Source: Antarcticibacterium flavum (lineage in GTDB: Bacteria; Bacteroidota; Bacteroidia; Flavobacteriales; Flavobacteriaceae). From it: a DNA stretch of 64,000 nucleotides. The translations under genes were made by a program, and so were the position numbers. How positions within the stretch are numbered: position 1 is the first letter of the stretch; every line of letters starts with the position of its first letter. Location: NCBI RefSeq assembly GCF_006159205.1, contig NZ_CP040812.1, positions 1,736,001 through 1,800,000 of the forward strand. The letters run 5' to 3'. A model generated the notes under the pieces. That model searched no databases. It saw only the letters and a list, made by a program, of their open reading frames with translations, and was not told the DNA's origin. Below are positions 43,101 to 53,974 of this stretch, in pieces.

Positions 43101-44693
43101 AGGAACTCCACACCTTATGTTGGATTGATCTCCCCGCCACCGCATCACGATATTTATTCTATAGAAGATCTTGCACAGTTAATTTTTGATCTTAAAAATG
43201 CCAACAGGGAAGCACGTATAAATGTAAAACTTGTTTCGAAAATTGGGGTTGGCACAATTGCAGCAGGCGTTGCAAAGGCCAAGGCAGATGTGGTATTGGT
43301 GTCGGGTTTTGATGGCGGCACGGGTGCTGCCCCCCTCACTTCCCTTAGGCACGCAGGGCTTCCCTGGGAATTAGGAATTGCTGAAGTGCAACAAACTTTA
43401 TTGCTGAATGATCTAAGAAGCAGGATCGTAGTTGAATGTGATGGACAGCTTAAGACAGGAAGAGATGTAGCCGTCGCATGTTTACTGGGAGCGGAAGAAT
43501 TTGGTTTTTCGACCGCCCCGTTAGTGGCTTCAGGTTGTATTATGATGCGGGCCTGCCATTTAAATACCTGTCCTGTTGGTATCGCAACACAGGACCCGGA
43601 ACTAAGGAAGAATTTCAAGGGAACACCGGAGCATGTGATCAATTACATGTACTTCGTTGCCCAGGAATTAAGAGAGATCATGGCCAATCTTGGGTTTAAA
43701 ACCATTGATGAAATGGTAGGACAAAGCCAGAAACTTGATATGAATAAGGCTATAGATCATTACAAGGCTAATGGGGTAGATCTTAGTGGCATTCTTTATA
43801 AACCTAAGATAGATCAAGATATGCCGCTATACAATACCACCAAACAGGATCACAGGCTGGAGGACGTGCTTGATTTCAAGATCCTAAAAAAAGCGCATCC
43901 TGCCATTTACAGGAAAGAGAAAATGAGTTTGGAGTACCCCATTTCCAATATCAACAGGACTACCGGCGCAATAATAAGTAATGAGATCTCAAAGATACAT
44001 GGTGCCAAGGGACTGCCAAAAGACACACTTACCCTAAATTTCACAGGAGCGGCAGGACAAAGCTTCGGGGCTTTCTCCACGAAAGGACTCACTCTTAATG
44101 TAGAGGGAAACACCAACGATTACTTTGGTAAAGGTTTAAGTGGGGCTACCCTATCTGTCAGGAAACCAGCGAAAGCAACATTTAAATCCAATGAAAATGT
44201 CATTATAGGAAATGTTGCACTCTATGGCGCCACAAATGGGGAAGCCTATATCAATGGTATTGGCGGGGAACGGTTTTGTGTAAGGAATTCGGGAGCCAAA
44301 GCAGTCATTGAAGGAATTGGAGACCATGGTTGTGAATATATGACCGGTGGGGTAGCCGTGATCCTGGGCAGTATAGGAAGAAATTTTGCTGCAGGAATGA
44401 GCGGAGGAATTGCCTATATCTATGACCCCGAAAATAAGATCGACAGCCATAATTTCAATATGGAAATGATAGGTCTTGAAAAACCTTCAGAAGAAGATCT
44501 AACCGAGGTAAAAGACCTCATAGAAAATCACCACCGCTATACAGAAAGCGATGTGGCAAAAGAGATCCTTGGTAACTGGGACGTGAACTCCGGAAACTTT
44601 ATTAAAGTGATGCCCGTGGAATATAAGAAGGCGCTAAAGCTTTTGGAGGATGAGAAAATGAGAAACGCCGAAATAGAATTAAAAACAGCCTGA
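40170..44693 (+). CDS. gltB: glutamate synthase, large subunit
   Basis: 1507 residues, full-length for GltB. The N-terminal glutaminase domain has its nucleophile at Cys18 (EFEHDNCGAGF) after a short propeptide that is normally removed. The central and FMN-binding domains contain FDGGTGAAPLTSLRHAG. The iron-sulfur cluster region is CIMMRACHLNTCPVGIATQ. The C-terminal GXGXG beta-helix is present (GNVALYGATNGEAYINGIGGERFCVRNSGAKAV). It transfers the amide of glutamine to 2-oxoglutarate. gltD follows one base after the stop. Confidence 0.97.
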   Translation: MKPKQQGLYYPEFEHDNCGAGFICNLKGKRTNDIIHKALDILVRLEHRGAVSADGRTGDGAGILIEIPHSYFTKVCPFDLPPAREYAVGMVFLPKAINQRQIVKELFENQIKRQGLTLIGWREVPVDDTCLGSIAASTEPYVQQVFIGKGKDLDDREFNARLFAARKIAEHKIDASGLSEAAYFYVSSLSTTTIIYKGLLMPQDINIYYKDLNDPDLVTKLALVHQRFSTNTFPSWDLAQPFRYMCHNGEINTLRGNLSRMKAREELFVSNLLGDHINEITPITAEGKSDSASMDTVLELLLHTGRSLPEAIMMMVPEAWEKNPMMSEAKKAFYEYNSCIMEPWDGPASIPFTDGNYIGALLDRNGLRPSRYTLTKDGYVIMASETGVIEIAPENVERHGRLEPGRMFLVDMNEGRIIEDEEVKSNIVSQRPYRNWLDENLLPLAEVSYTGNTCPVEKTDFKTRQKLFGYTLEDINTIIAPMAQLSKEAIGSMGSDIPLAVLSDKPQLLFNYFKQLFAQVTNPPLDGIREEIVTDISLSIGEDKNLFDIIPEHVKKLRIQNPVISNEDLDKIRNIDLPGFKAASVSILYKANEGMNGLEERLDKIILEINRAVDKGCNIIILSDRNANSDLAPIPSLLACSYVHHTVKKHKRRSSFGIVIESAEPREAHHFALLFGYGASAINPYMVNEIIYDLANKKEIEVHDPEEAIQNFNTAIGKGIVKIMNKIGISTLHSYRGAQIFEILGLNRKFVNKYFTNTPTRIEGIGLYEIEREIQQRVKRAFAPFTDNTSAGLELGGDYRWRRNGERHMFNPASVAKLQQAVKQNNPESYREYSNLINEQSKNLMTLRGMFKFKDLDPVSLDEVEPWTEIVKRFKTGAMSFGSISREAHENLAIAMNRIKGKSNSGEGGEDEKRFHMSPDGDWRNSAIKQVASGRFGVSIDYLTNALEIQIKMAQGAKPGEGGHLPGPKVNPEIAKTRNSTPYVGLISPPPHHDIYSIEDLAQLIFDLKNANREARINVKLVSKIGVGTIAAGVAKAKADVVLVSGFDGGTGAAPLTSLRHAGLPWELGIAEVQQTLLLNDLRSRIVVECDGQLKTGRDVAVACLLGAEEFGFSTAPLVASGCIMMRACHLNTCPVGIATQDPELRKNFKGTPEHVINYMYFVAQELREIMANLGFKTIDEMVGQSQKLDMNKAIDHYKANGVDLSGILYKPKIDQDMPLYNTTKQDHRLEDVLDFKILKKAHPAIYRKEKMSLEYPISNINRTTGAIISNEISKIHGAKGLPKDTLTLNFTGAAGQSFGAFSTKGLTLNVEGNTNDYFGKGLSGATLSVRKPAKATFKSNENVIIGNVALYGATNGEAYINGIGGERFCVRNSGAKAVIEGIGDHGCEYMTGGVAVILGSIGRNFAAGMSGGIAYIYDPENKIDSHNFNMEMIGLEKPSEEDLTEVKDLIENHHRYTESDVAKEILGNWDVNSGNFIKVMPVEYKKALKLLEDEKMRNAEIELKTA

Positions 44694-44694
44694 G

Positions 44695-46155
44695 ATGAGT
44701 AAATTAAAAGGATTTTTAGAATATAACAGAAGAGATGAAGATACCGTTGCTGTTCCAGAAAGGGTTCAGAATTACAAAGAATTCACACAGGAATTGAGCA
44801 ATGAGGAAATGAATGAGCAGGGAGCACGCTGTATGGATTGCGGAATACCATTTTGTCATAGCGGCTGCCCCCTTGGAAATTTAATTCCAGATTTTAATAA
44901 TGCTGTCTATAAGAATGACTGGAAAAGAGCTTTGGACATATTACACTCCACTAATAATTTTCCTGAGTTCACGGGCAGGCTCTGTCCCGCACCCTGTGAA
45001 TCGGCCTGTGTCCTGGGTATAATAAAACCTCCTGTTGCCATAGAACTCATTGAGAAATATATTCCGGAAAGAGGCTTTAAGGAAGGCTGGATTACCGCGA
45101 ACCCTCCAAAAATCCGCACCGGGAAAAGAGTTGCAGTGGTAGGTTCCGGTCCGGCCGGCCTCGCAGCAGCACAGCAACTTAACCGGGCGGGTCACAATGT
45201 CACTGTACTTGAAAGAGACCACAAACCAGGCGGATTATTACGCTATGGAATTCCCGACTTTAAGCTGGAAAAATGGGTAATAGATCGCAGGCTTGCAGTA
45301 TTGGAAGAAGAAGGAATTGAGTTTATAACCAACGCCAATGTGGGTGTAAATTATAACATTGAAAAGCTGAAGGAATTCGACGCTATCCTTCTTTGTGGCG
45401 GGGCAACGCAGAAAAGGCCCCTTCCCATACCAGGGGCCGATGCTGAAGGGGTGGTGCAGGCTATGGATTTTTTAAAACGAAACAATCAGGTTGTAGACGG
45501 GATTGCAGAACCAACAGAGGAATTACACGCGAAAGGCAAGCATGTGATAGTAATAGGGGGTGGTGACACAGGTTCAGATTGTGTTGGGACTTCAAACCGT
45601 CACGGAGCAAAGTCTGTCACCAATTTTGAGATCATGCCCATGCCTTCAGAAAACAGAACAGAAGCCAGCCCCTGGCCGTACTGGCCCTTTACTTTGAAAA
45701 CCACTTCTTCCCATGAAGAGGGTGTGGAGCGAAACTGGAGCATCTCCACCAGGGAATTTGTTATAGACGGGGAAGGAAAATTAAAAGGCCTGAAAACTGT
45801 GGAGATCGAGTGGGTAAAAACCGGGGAAGGCAGGCCACAGTTAAAGGAGATCGAAGGAACCGGGAAAGAATGGCCCTGCGACCTTGCCCTGCTGGCACTT
45901 GGTTTTACCGGACCAGAAAATAATCTGAGTCAAAAGCTGGGACTGGAGGTGGACAACAGGACCAATATAAAAGGAGACCATAATTATCAAACCAATGTTC
46001 CTAACATCTTCACGGCAGGGGATATGCGCCGTGGGCAATCCCTTATAGTATGGGCTATTTCTGAAGGTCGGGAAGCCGCCAGGAGTGTGGATGAATATCT
46101 AATGGGGAAAACTTCCTTACCAACGAAGGGTGCGGGGGATTTACCTGCAGCGTGA
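44695..46155 (+). CDS. gltD: glutamate synthase, small subunit
   Basis: 486 residues; supplies electrons from NADPH to GltB. The N-terminal double-cluster cysteine region ARCMDCGIPFCHSGCPLGNLIPDFN and CPAPCESACVL bind two 4Fe-4S clusters. The FAD motif is VAVVGSGPAGLAAAQQL, the NADPH motif VIVIGGGDTGSDCVG, and the C-terminal FAD segment NIFTAGDMRRGQSLIVWAI. It is translationally close to gltB (1-bp gap). No clear terminator follows; a gene-free repeat field begins at once. Confidence 0.96.
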   Translation: MSKLKGFLEYNRRDEDTVAVPERVQNYKEFTQELSNEEMNEQGARCMDCGIPFCHSGCPLGNLIPDFNNAVYKNDWKRALDILHSTNNFPEFTGRLCPAPCESACVLGIIKPPVAIELIEKYIPERGFKEGWITANPPKIRTGKRVAVVGSGPAGLAAAQQLNRAGHNVTVLERDHKPGGLLRYGIPDFKLEKWVIDRRLAVLEEEGIEFITNANVGVNYNIEKLKEFDAILLCGGATQKRPLPIPGADAEGVVQAMDFLKRNNQVVDGIAEPTEELHAKGKHVIVIGGGDTGSDCVGTSNRHGAKSVTNFEIMPMPSENRTEASPWPYWPFTLKTTSSHEEGVERNWSISTREFVIDGEGKLKGLKTVEIEWVKTGEGRPQLKEIEGTGKEWPCDLALLALGFTGPENNLSQKLGLEVDNRTNIKGDHNYQTNVPNIFTAGDMRRGQSLIVWAISEGREAARSVDEYLMGKTSLPTKGAGDLPAA

Positions 46156-46385
46156 GCATTTTTGAGAAACGGGGGACAAGAGGCAAGAGAAGAGAAAAAA
46201 GAGTCTAGAGTCTGGAATCTAGAGCCAGGACTTCTTTACTTTCCTAATGTCTTTCCAGTTCCCCAATTAACTTCGTGAAACTCCTTTTTTAAACTCCGTG
46301 GCCACTCTGTGGTTAAACCAAGACAGCAGGATTATAAATGTTTTAGAAAGTACGATACCACCCCTGCAGCTTTCACCCGATGGCG

Positions 46386-46400
46386 CGGATTTGCAATCCG
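46386..46400. repeat. palindrome CGGATTTGCAATCCG, copy 1
   Basis: Perfect 6-bp arms around TTG-type centre, in the context GGCG-...-TGACGA. Identical copies occur at 46965-46979 and 47628-47642. Confidence 0.85.
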
Positions 46401-46472
46401 TGACGAACACTCAACACCCGACGATTTGTACTTTCCAGCCTAACCAATCCCATACACCCCCCTGCGTTTGTC

Positions 46473-46485
46473 ATCCTGTAAGGAT
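46473..46485. repeat. palindrome ATCCTGTAAGGAT, copy 1
   Basis: Five-base arms with a 3-base centre, always preceded by TTTGTC and followed by a CCGAGTGAG-like sequence about 9 bp later. Further copies: 46630-46642, 47053-47065, and 47427-47439 with T in place of the central A. Confidence 0.8.
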
Positions 46486-46623
46486 CACACTACCGAGTGA
46501 GTGGGCAAGAGTGGCCATTTGGATTATTAGGAAACAAGAGTCAAGAAACAAGAAACAAGAAAAAGAGAATAGAGTCTGGACTTTCTTCATTCCCTCTACC
46601 CCGTGCTTTCCTTACCTTCCCGG

Positions 46624-46940
46624 TTTGTCATCCTGTAAGGATCCCACTCCCGAGTGAGCGAACAAGAGTGGCCTGTTGTAGAGAGTCAGGAGACAAGAGC
46701 AAAGCCTGGTTTTTTTGTCCCGTAGGGACTATATATGGGTAAAAAAAAGGGGGCATTAATTCCTGTGCCTTTAGGTACAGCATATAGCTACGTCTGGCAT
46801 TTTATATTTCGTACCTAACGGCACGATAATACCTTTGCGATTGAAATTTCTACTCATATAAGGTCCCTAACGGGACATAGTGTGGGCAATGAAGAACCAA
46901 GAAAAGAGAGAAGAGAAAAAGAGTCTGGAATCTAAACCTC
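46624..46940. repeat. long direct repeat, copy A
   Basis: Closely matches 47047-47375 over about 300 bp at a 423-bp offset, including the whole 160-bp nested hairpin. Differences are scattered single changes and short indels, so the duplication is not recent. Confidence 0.8.
46717..46876. repeat. 160-bp nested-hairpin element, copy A
   Basis: Outer arms GTCCCGTAGGGAC (46717-46729) and GTCCCTAACGGGAC (46863-46876) are self-complementary and also pair with each other through adjoining TATATATGGGTA / TACTCATATA. Inner arms GTGCCTTTAGGTAC (46765-46778) and GTACCTAACGGCAC (46811-46824) repeat the pattern. The unit could fold as one long stem or as several small hairpins. Confidence 0.8.
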
Positions 46941-46964
46941 TGTGCTCCCCACTACCCGATGGCG

Positions 46965-46979
46965 CGGATTTGCAATCCG
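46965..46979. repeat. palindrome CGGATTTGCAATCCG, copy 2
   Basis: Identical to copy 1, 579 bp further on. Confidence 0.85.
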
Positions 46980-47046
46980 TGACGAGTACTCCACACCCGA
47001 CGACTTATGCTTTCCAGTCTCACCAATCCCATCAACCCCCTCTGCG

Positions 47047-47375
47047 TTTGTCATCCTGTAAGGATCCCACTCCCGAGTGAGTGAACAAGAGTGGCCTGTT
47101 GTGGAGAATCAGGAGACGAGGGCAAGCCCTGGTTTTTTTGTCCCGTAGGGACTATATATGGGTAGAAAAAAGGGGTAATTAATTCCTGTGCCTTTAGGTA
47201 CAGCATATAGCTACGTCTCGCATTTTATATGTCGTACCCAAAGGCACGATAAAATCATTTCGTTTATTTTTTCTACCCATATGAGGTCCCTAACGGGACA
47301 TAGGGTGGGCAATGAAGAAACAAGAAACTAGAGAAGAGAGAAGAGAGAGAAGAATCTGGAATCTAGAGCCTGGAT
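47047..47375. repeat. long direct repeat, copy B
   Basis: Second copy of the roughly 300-bp unit at 46624-46940. Confidence 0.8.
47140..47299. repeat. 160-bp nested-hairpin element, copy B
   Basis: Same length and arm design as copy A: GTCCCGTAGGGAC at 47140-47152 and GTCCCTAACGGGAC at 47286-47299. The flanking TATATATGGGTAGAAAAAA pairs with TTTTTTCTACCCATATG better than in copy A. Inner arms are GTGCCTTTAGGTAC and GTACCCAAAGGCAC. Confidence 0.8.
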
Positions 47376-47627
47376 TTTCGTTATTCCCTCTATACCCCCT
47401 CTTTATCCTTAGCCTCCCAGTTTGTCATCCTGTTAGGATCCCACGCGCGAGTGAGCGAGTAGATGTAGAGAACAGGACTCCAACCGGGCACTATTTAACC
47501 ACGGAGTAAACGGAGTACGGTACGGAGTATCACAGAGTTCTACTCCGTGTAACTCCTCTTATTAACTCCGTGGCCACTCTTGTGGTTAATTCTTACAAGC
47601 TGAATTATACATAAGGACCCAATGGCG

Positions 47628-47642
47628 CGGATTTGCAATCCG
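47628..47642. repeat. palindrome CGGATTTGCAATCCG, copy 3
   Basis: Third identical copy, near the rrn terminators. Confidence 0.85.
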
Positions 47643-47715
47643 TGACGAGTACTCAATACCCGATGTCTGTACTTATACCATCTTTCACCCTCCCACGTTG
47701 ACTTTATTCCATAAA

Positions 47716-47746
47716 AAAACCCTCTATCGGTATGATGAAGGGTTTT
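47716..47746 (-). terminator. distal rrn terminator
   Basis: On the minus strand AAAACCCT...AGGGTTTTTTT, an 8-bp stem with a 15-base loop that contains a further short pairing, ending in a T-tract. Confidence 0.7.
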
Positions 47747-47777
47747 GAAGTCAGCATTTGCTGATGTTATAAACAAA

Positions 47778-47807
47778 AAAAGCACCTATCTTTCGATAAG
47801 TGCTTTT
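47778..47807 (-). terminator. proximal rrn terminator
   Basis: On the minus strand AAAAGCAC-T-TATC... a stem GCAC/GTGC plus GATA/TATC around a GAAA loop, followed by TTTTTTTG. It lies a few bases after the 5S gene. Confidence 0.8.
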
Positions 47808-47814
47808 CAAAAAC

Positions 47815-47926
<112 letters not shown>

Positions 47927-47932
47927 TTAAAG

Positions 47933-48003
47933 TAGTAGTGAGATATTAGTAGTGAGTAGTGAGACAACATCTCAATACTCAATACTCAATTCTCAATACT
48001 AAC
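47933..48003. repeat. iterated hairpin in the 23S-5S spacer
   Basis: TAGTGAG-type units are followed by CTCAATA-type units. In the transcript, a 17-nt arm pairs at 15 of 17 positions with the other arm. A closely similar block lies on the other side of the 23S gene at 51108-51184. Confidence 0.65.
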
Positions 48004-48126
48004 TTCTAATAAGTTAACATATAAGGAAATAAACAATAGAAGATATCATTGATATTTTAATAAAATAAAATGAGTACTAGGTTATCCTGTCCTCCTTCGC
48101 CCGAAGGCTCCGGAGGACGGGTGCAC

Positions 48127-50965
<2,839 letters not shown>

Positions 50966-51107
50966 TAATATGCTCTTGTCTCTATAAACAGCCGTGCAGC
51001 ATGTCTATAGAAACGATTTTTATTCTATTATTCTATCTACTTGTATTTCTACAAATTCGATTTTTCTCGTATTCTTTATTTCCCAATATGTCAATGAACG
51101 TTTCTCT

Positions 51108-51184
51108 TAGTAGTGAGTAGTTAGTAGTGAGTAGTGAGTAGTGAGACAAAAATCTCAATACTCAATTCTCAGTACTCAATACTA
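51108..51184. repeat. iterated hairpin between 23S and tRNA-Ala
   Basis: TAGTGAGTAGTGAGTAGTGA followed by CTCAATACTCAATTCTCAGT-type units forms a near-perfect stem. It is related to the block at 47933-48003 on the other side of the 23S gene. Confidence 0.65.
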
Positions 51185-51191
51185 AAAATAG

Positions 51192-51265
51192 TGGAGAATA
51201 TCGGAGTCGAACCGATGACCTCCTGCGTGCAAGGCAGGCGCTCTAGCCAGCTGAGCTAATCCCCC
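51192..51265 (-). tRNA. tRNA-Ala (anticodon TGC)
   Basis: Minus-strand cloverleaf inside the 16S-23S spacer. The acceptor GGGGGAT pairs with ATTCTCC (two wobbles), anticodon stem CCTGC/GCAGG with loop CTTGCAC, T arm ATCGG-TTCGACT-CCGAT. CCA is not encoded. Confidence 0.95.
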
Positions 51266-51406
51266 ATTTTTTAAATTGAAATTCCAAAAAAACCAAAATT
51301 CCAAATTCCAAAAAGGATAGGTATCCCAACTTCTAAAATTTCCTTTCAATAATTGTAATGAACTTAATCCCCTTTTTTTACTCCCCCTTCGGGGGTTGGG
51401 GGCCTG

Positions 51407-51480
51407 TAGTCTCAGGCAGACTCGAACTGCCGACCTCTACATTATCAGTGTAGCGCTCTAACCAGCTGAGCTATGAGACT
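51407..51480 (-). tRNA. tRNA-Ile (anticodon GAT)
   Basis: Minus-strand cloverleaf in the 16S-23S spacer, the usual partner of tRNA-Ala. The acceptor AGTCTCA pairs with TGAGACT, anticodon stem CTACA/TGTAG with loop CTGATAA. CCA is not encoded. Confidence 0.95.
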
Positions 51481-51483
51481 GCA

Positions 51484-51660
51484 AATAGATACTAGATTTT
51501 AGATCTGAGACTTGAGATTTCTTTTCATCCCTCTCTTTATCTCACATCTCATATCTGATATCTCACATCTAATATTAGATCTTAGACTTTAGATTTTAGA
51601 CGTGAGACTTATTCTCTCACTCATCTCATATCTCAAATCTAATATCTCATATCTTTTATA
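51484..51660. repeat. AT-rich iterated spacer between tRNA-Ile and 16S
   Basis: Many copies of ATCTCATATCT/AGATTTTAGA-like words, again able to pair with each other. It is a third instance of iterated, self-complementary spacer DNA in this operon. Confidence 0.5.
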
Positions 51661-51757
51661 ATATAATATATCGAAATTGACAGCTAAATTAAGACCAAAG
51701 AGTTCCTTTTGAGAACCTTGAGTGGTAATTGCGATTGCTCTTTAATAAGCAATGCTC

Positions 51758-53277
<1,520 letters not shown>

Positions 53278-53318
53278 TTAATCTTTAAATAAATTTACAA
53301 TTACCAAGGTTCGTATCT

Positions 53319-53338
53319 GTCTCTTATATATAAGAGAC
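53319..53338. promoter_or_regulatory. 20-bp perfect palindrome in the rrn leader
   Basis: GTCTCTTATATATAAGAGAC, about 40 bp upstream of the 16S 5' end. It could be an rRNA processing or antitermination hairpin, or chance symmetry. It also resembles the start of a Tn5 mosaic end (see findings). Confidence 0.55.
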
Positions 53339-53547
53339 ACTCAAAATGACTTTCTAGTCTTAATTTAATTTCTTTGCTTTACTACCTAAGTAGTAAAACG
53401 CGCTGTCAATTCAATATATCAAAGAACATATGTCGCACCGCGACTTTGTTAAAATAAAAGGAGTCGAACCTCTTCTCACCCACCCGGGATTTTATTTCTT
53501 TATTTCAATAACTCTTAAAGACCACCCACTCGTTTTTAAAGCGGCTG

Positions 53548-53578
53548 CAAATGTACAACCAATTTTAATTACCGGCAA
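53548..53578 (-). promoter_or_regulatory. rrn promoter P1 (TTG-N20-TACATTTG)
   Basis: Minus strand: TACATTTG at 53548-53555 with TTG at 53576-53578, 20 bp apart, followed by GCAGCCGC. It is the promoter closest to 16S and has an AT-rich upstream stretch. Confidence 0.75.
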
Positions 53579-53650
53579 AACTTTTTTTGAAGTTTTTTTC
53601 GAGGGAATTTCTTTTGAAGAACAACCGCCTTTTTCTCATTTAGCGGGGTG

Positions 53651-53680
53651 CAAATATACACCCTATTTTGTTCCTGCCAA
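53651..53680 (-). promoter_or_regulatory. rrn promoter P2 (TTG-N19-TATATTTG)
   Basis: Minus strand: TATATTTG at 53651-53658 with TTG at 53678-53680, the consensus 19 bp apart. A-rich DNA lies upstream. Confidence 0.8.
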
Positions 53681-53808
53681 AACCTTTTTTAAAGTTTTTT
53701 TAAGAAGCTGCTCCAACAAGGAAGTAACCTCCCCCTCTCTTCGCAATCCCAGTCTCTGCTCAATGAACTCCGCTACTCTTAAGATGTTACTCCCTCGCTA
53801 AGCGGCTG

Positions 53809-53840
53809 CAAATATACACCGCTTTTTTCCTTTCCCGCAA
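53809..53840 (-). promoter_or_regulatory. rrn promoter P3 (TTG-N21-TATATTTG)
   Basis: Minus strand: TATATTTG at 53809-53816 with TTG at 53838-53840, 21 bp apart, followed by GCAGCCGC as at P1. Confidence 0.7.
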
Positions 53841-53974
53841 ATATTATTTGAGGTTTTTTTAGGAAAAAAATTTAAGAAGTTCTTAACAGGTTGAACCACC
53901 ATTCTTTAAACCAAAAAATAATTGGAAAGATTAGGCAGCCATAAGAGACAAACAGCCAGATATTTTGATGTTCC

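Larger units (their letters stand above)
46156..47715. repeat. palindrome-rich direct-repeat field (gene-free)
   Basis: About 1.56 kb without credible genes. It is composed of repeated modules: the 15-bp palindrome CGGATTTGCAATCCG (three copies), ATCCTGT(A/T)AGGAT (four copies), two 160-bp nested-hairpin elements, purine-rich AAGAGA/AACAAGAA runs, GAGTCTGGAATCTAGAGCC-like stretches, and AACTCCGTGGCCACTCT at both ends (about 46293 and 47564). A direct repeat of about 300 bp recurs at a 423-bp offset. The high density of symmetric units points to a REP/MITE-like family rather than coding DNA. Confidence 0.8.
53278..53974. other. rrn upstream region (leader and promoter array)
   Basis: About 700 bp without a credible gene; a 123-codon open frame on the plus strand runs through the promoters and is not supported. 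It contains the 20-bp palindrome at 53319-53338, a TTTACTAC-CTAA-GTAGTAAA hairpin (53378-53397), and three tandem promoter units described separately. Confidence 0.7.

Noticed and set aside
46298..47509. Several 65-119-codon plus-strand frames in the repeat field
   Set aside because: They translate direct repeats and palindromes (recurring PDGADLQSVT and HPVRIP), with no family resemblance or start signals.
46156..47715. Possible CRISPR array
   Set aside because: Repeats are few, palindromic, unevenly spaced (158-663 bp) and flanked by repeated rather than unique spacers; no cas gene is present.
53430..53801. 123-codon plus-strand open frame upstream of 16S
   Set aside because: It runs antisense through three good rrn promoters; composition is Phe/Pro-rich and matches no family. 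Treated as chance.
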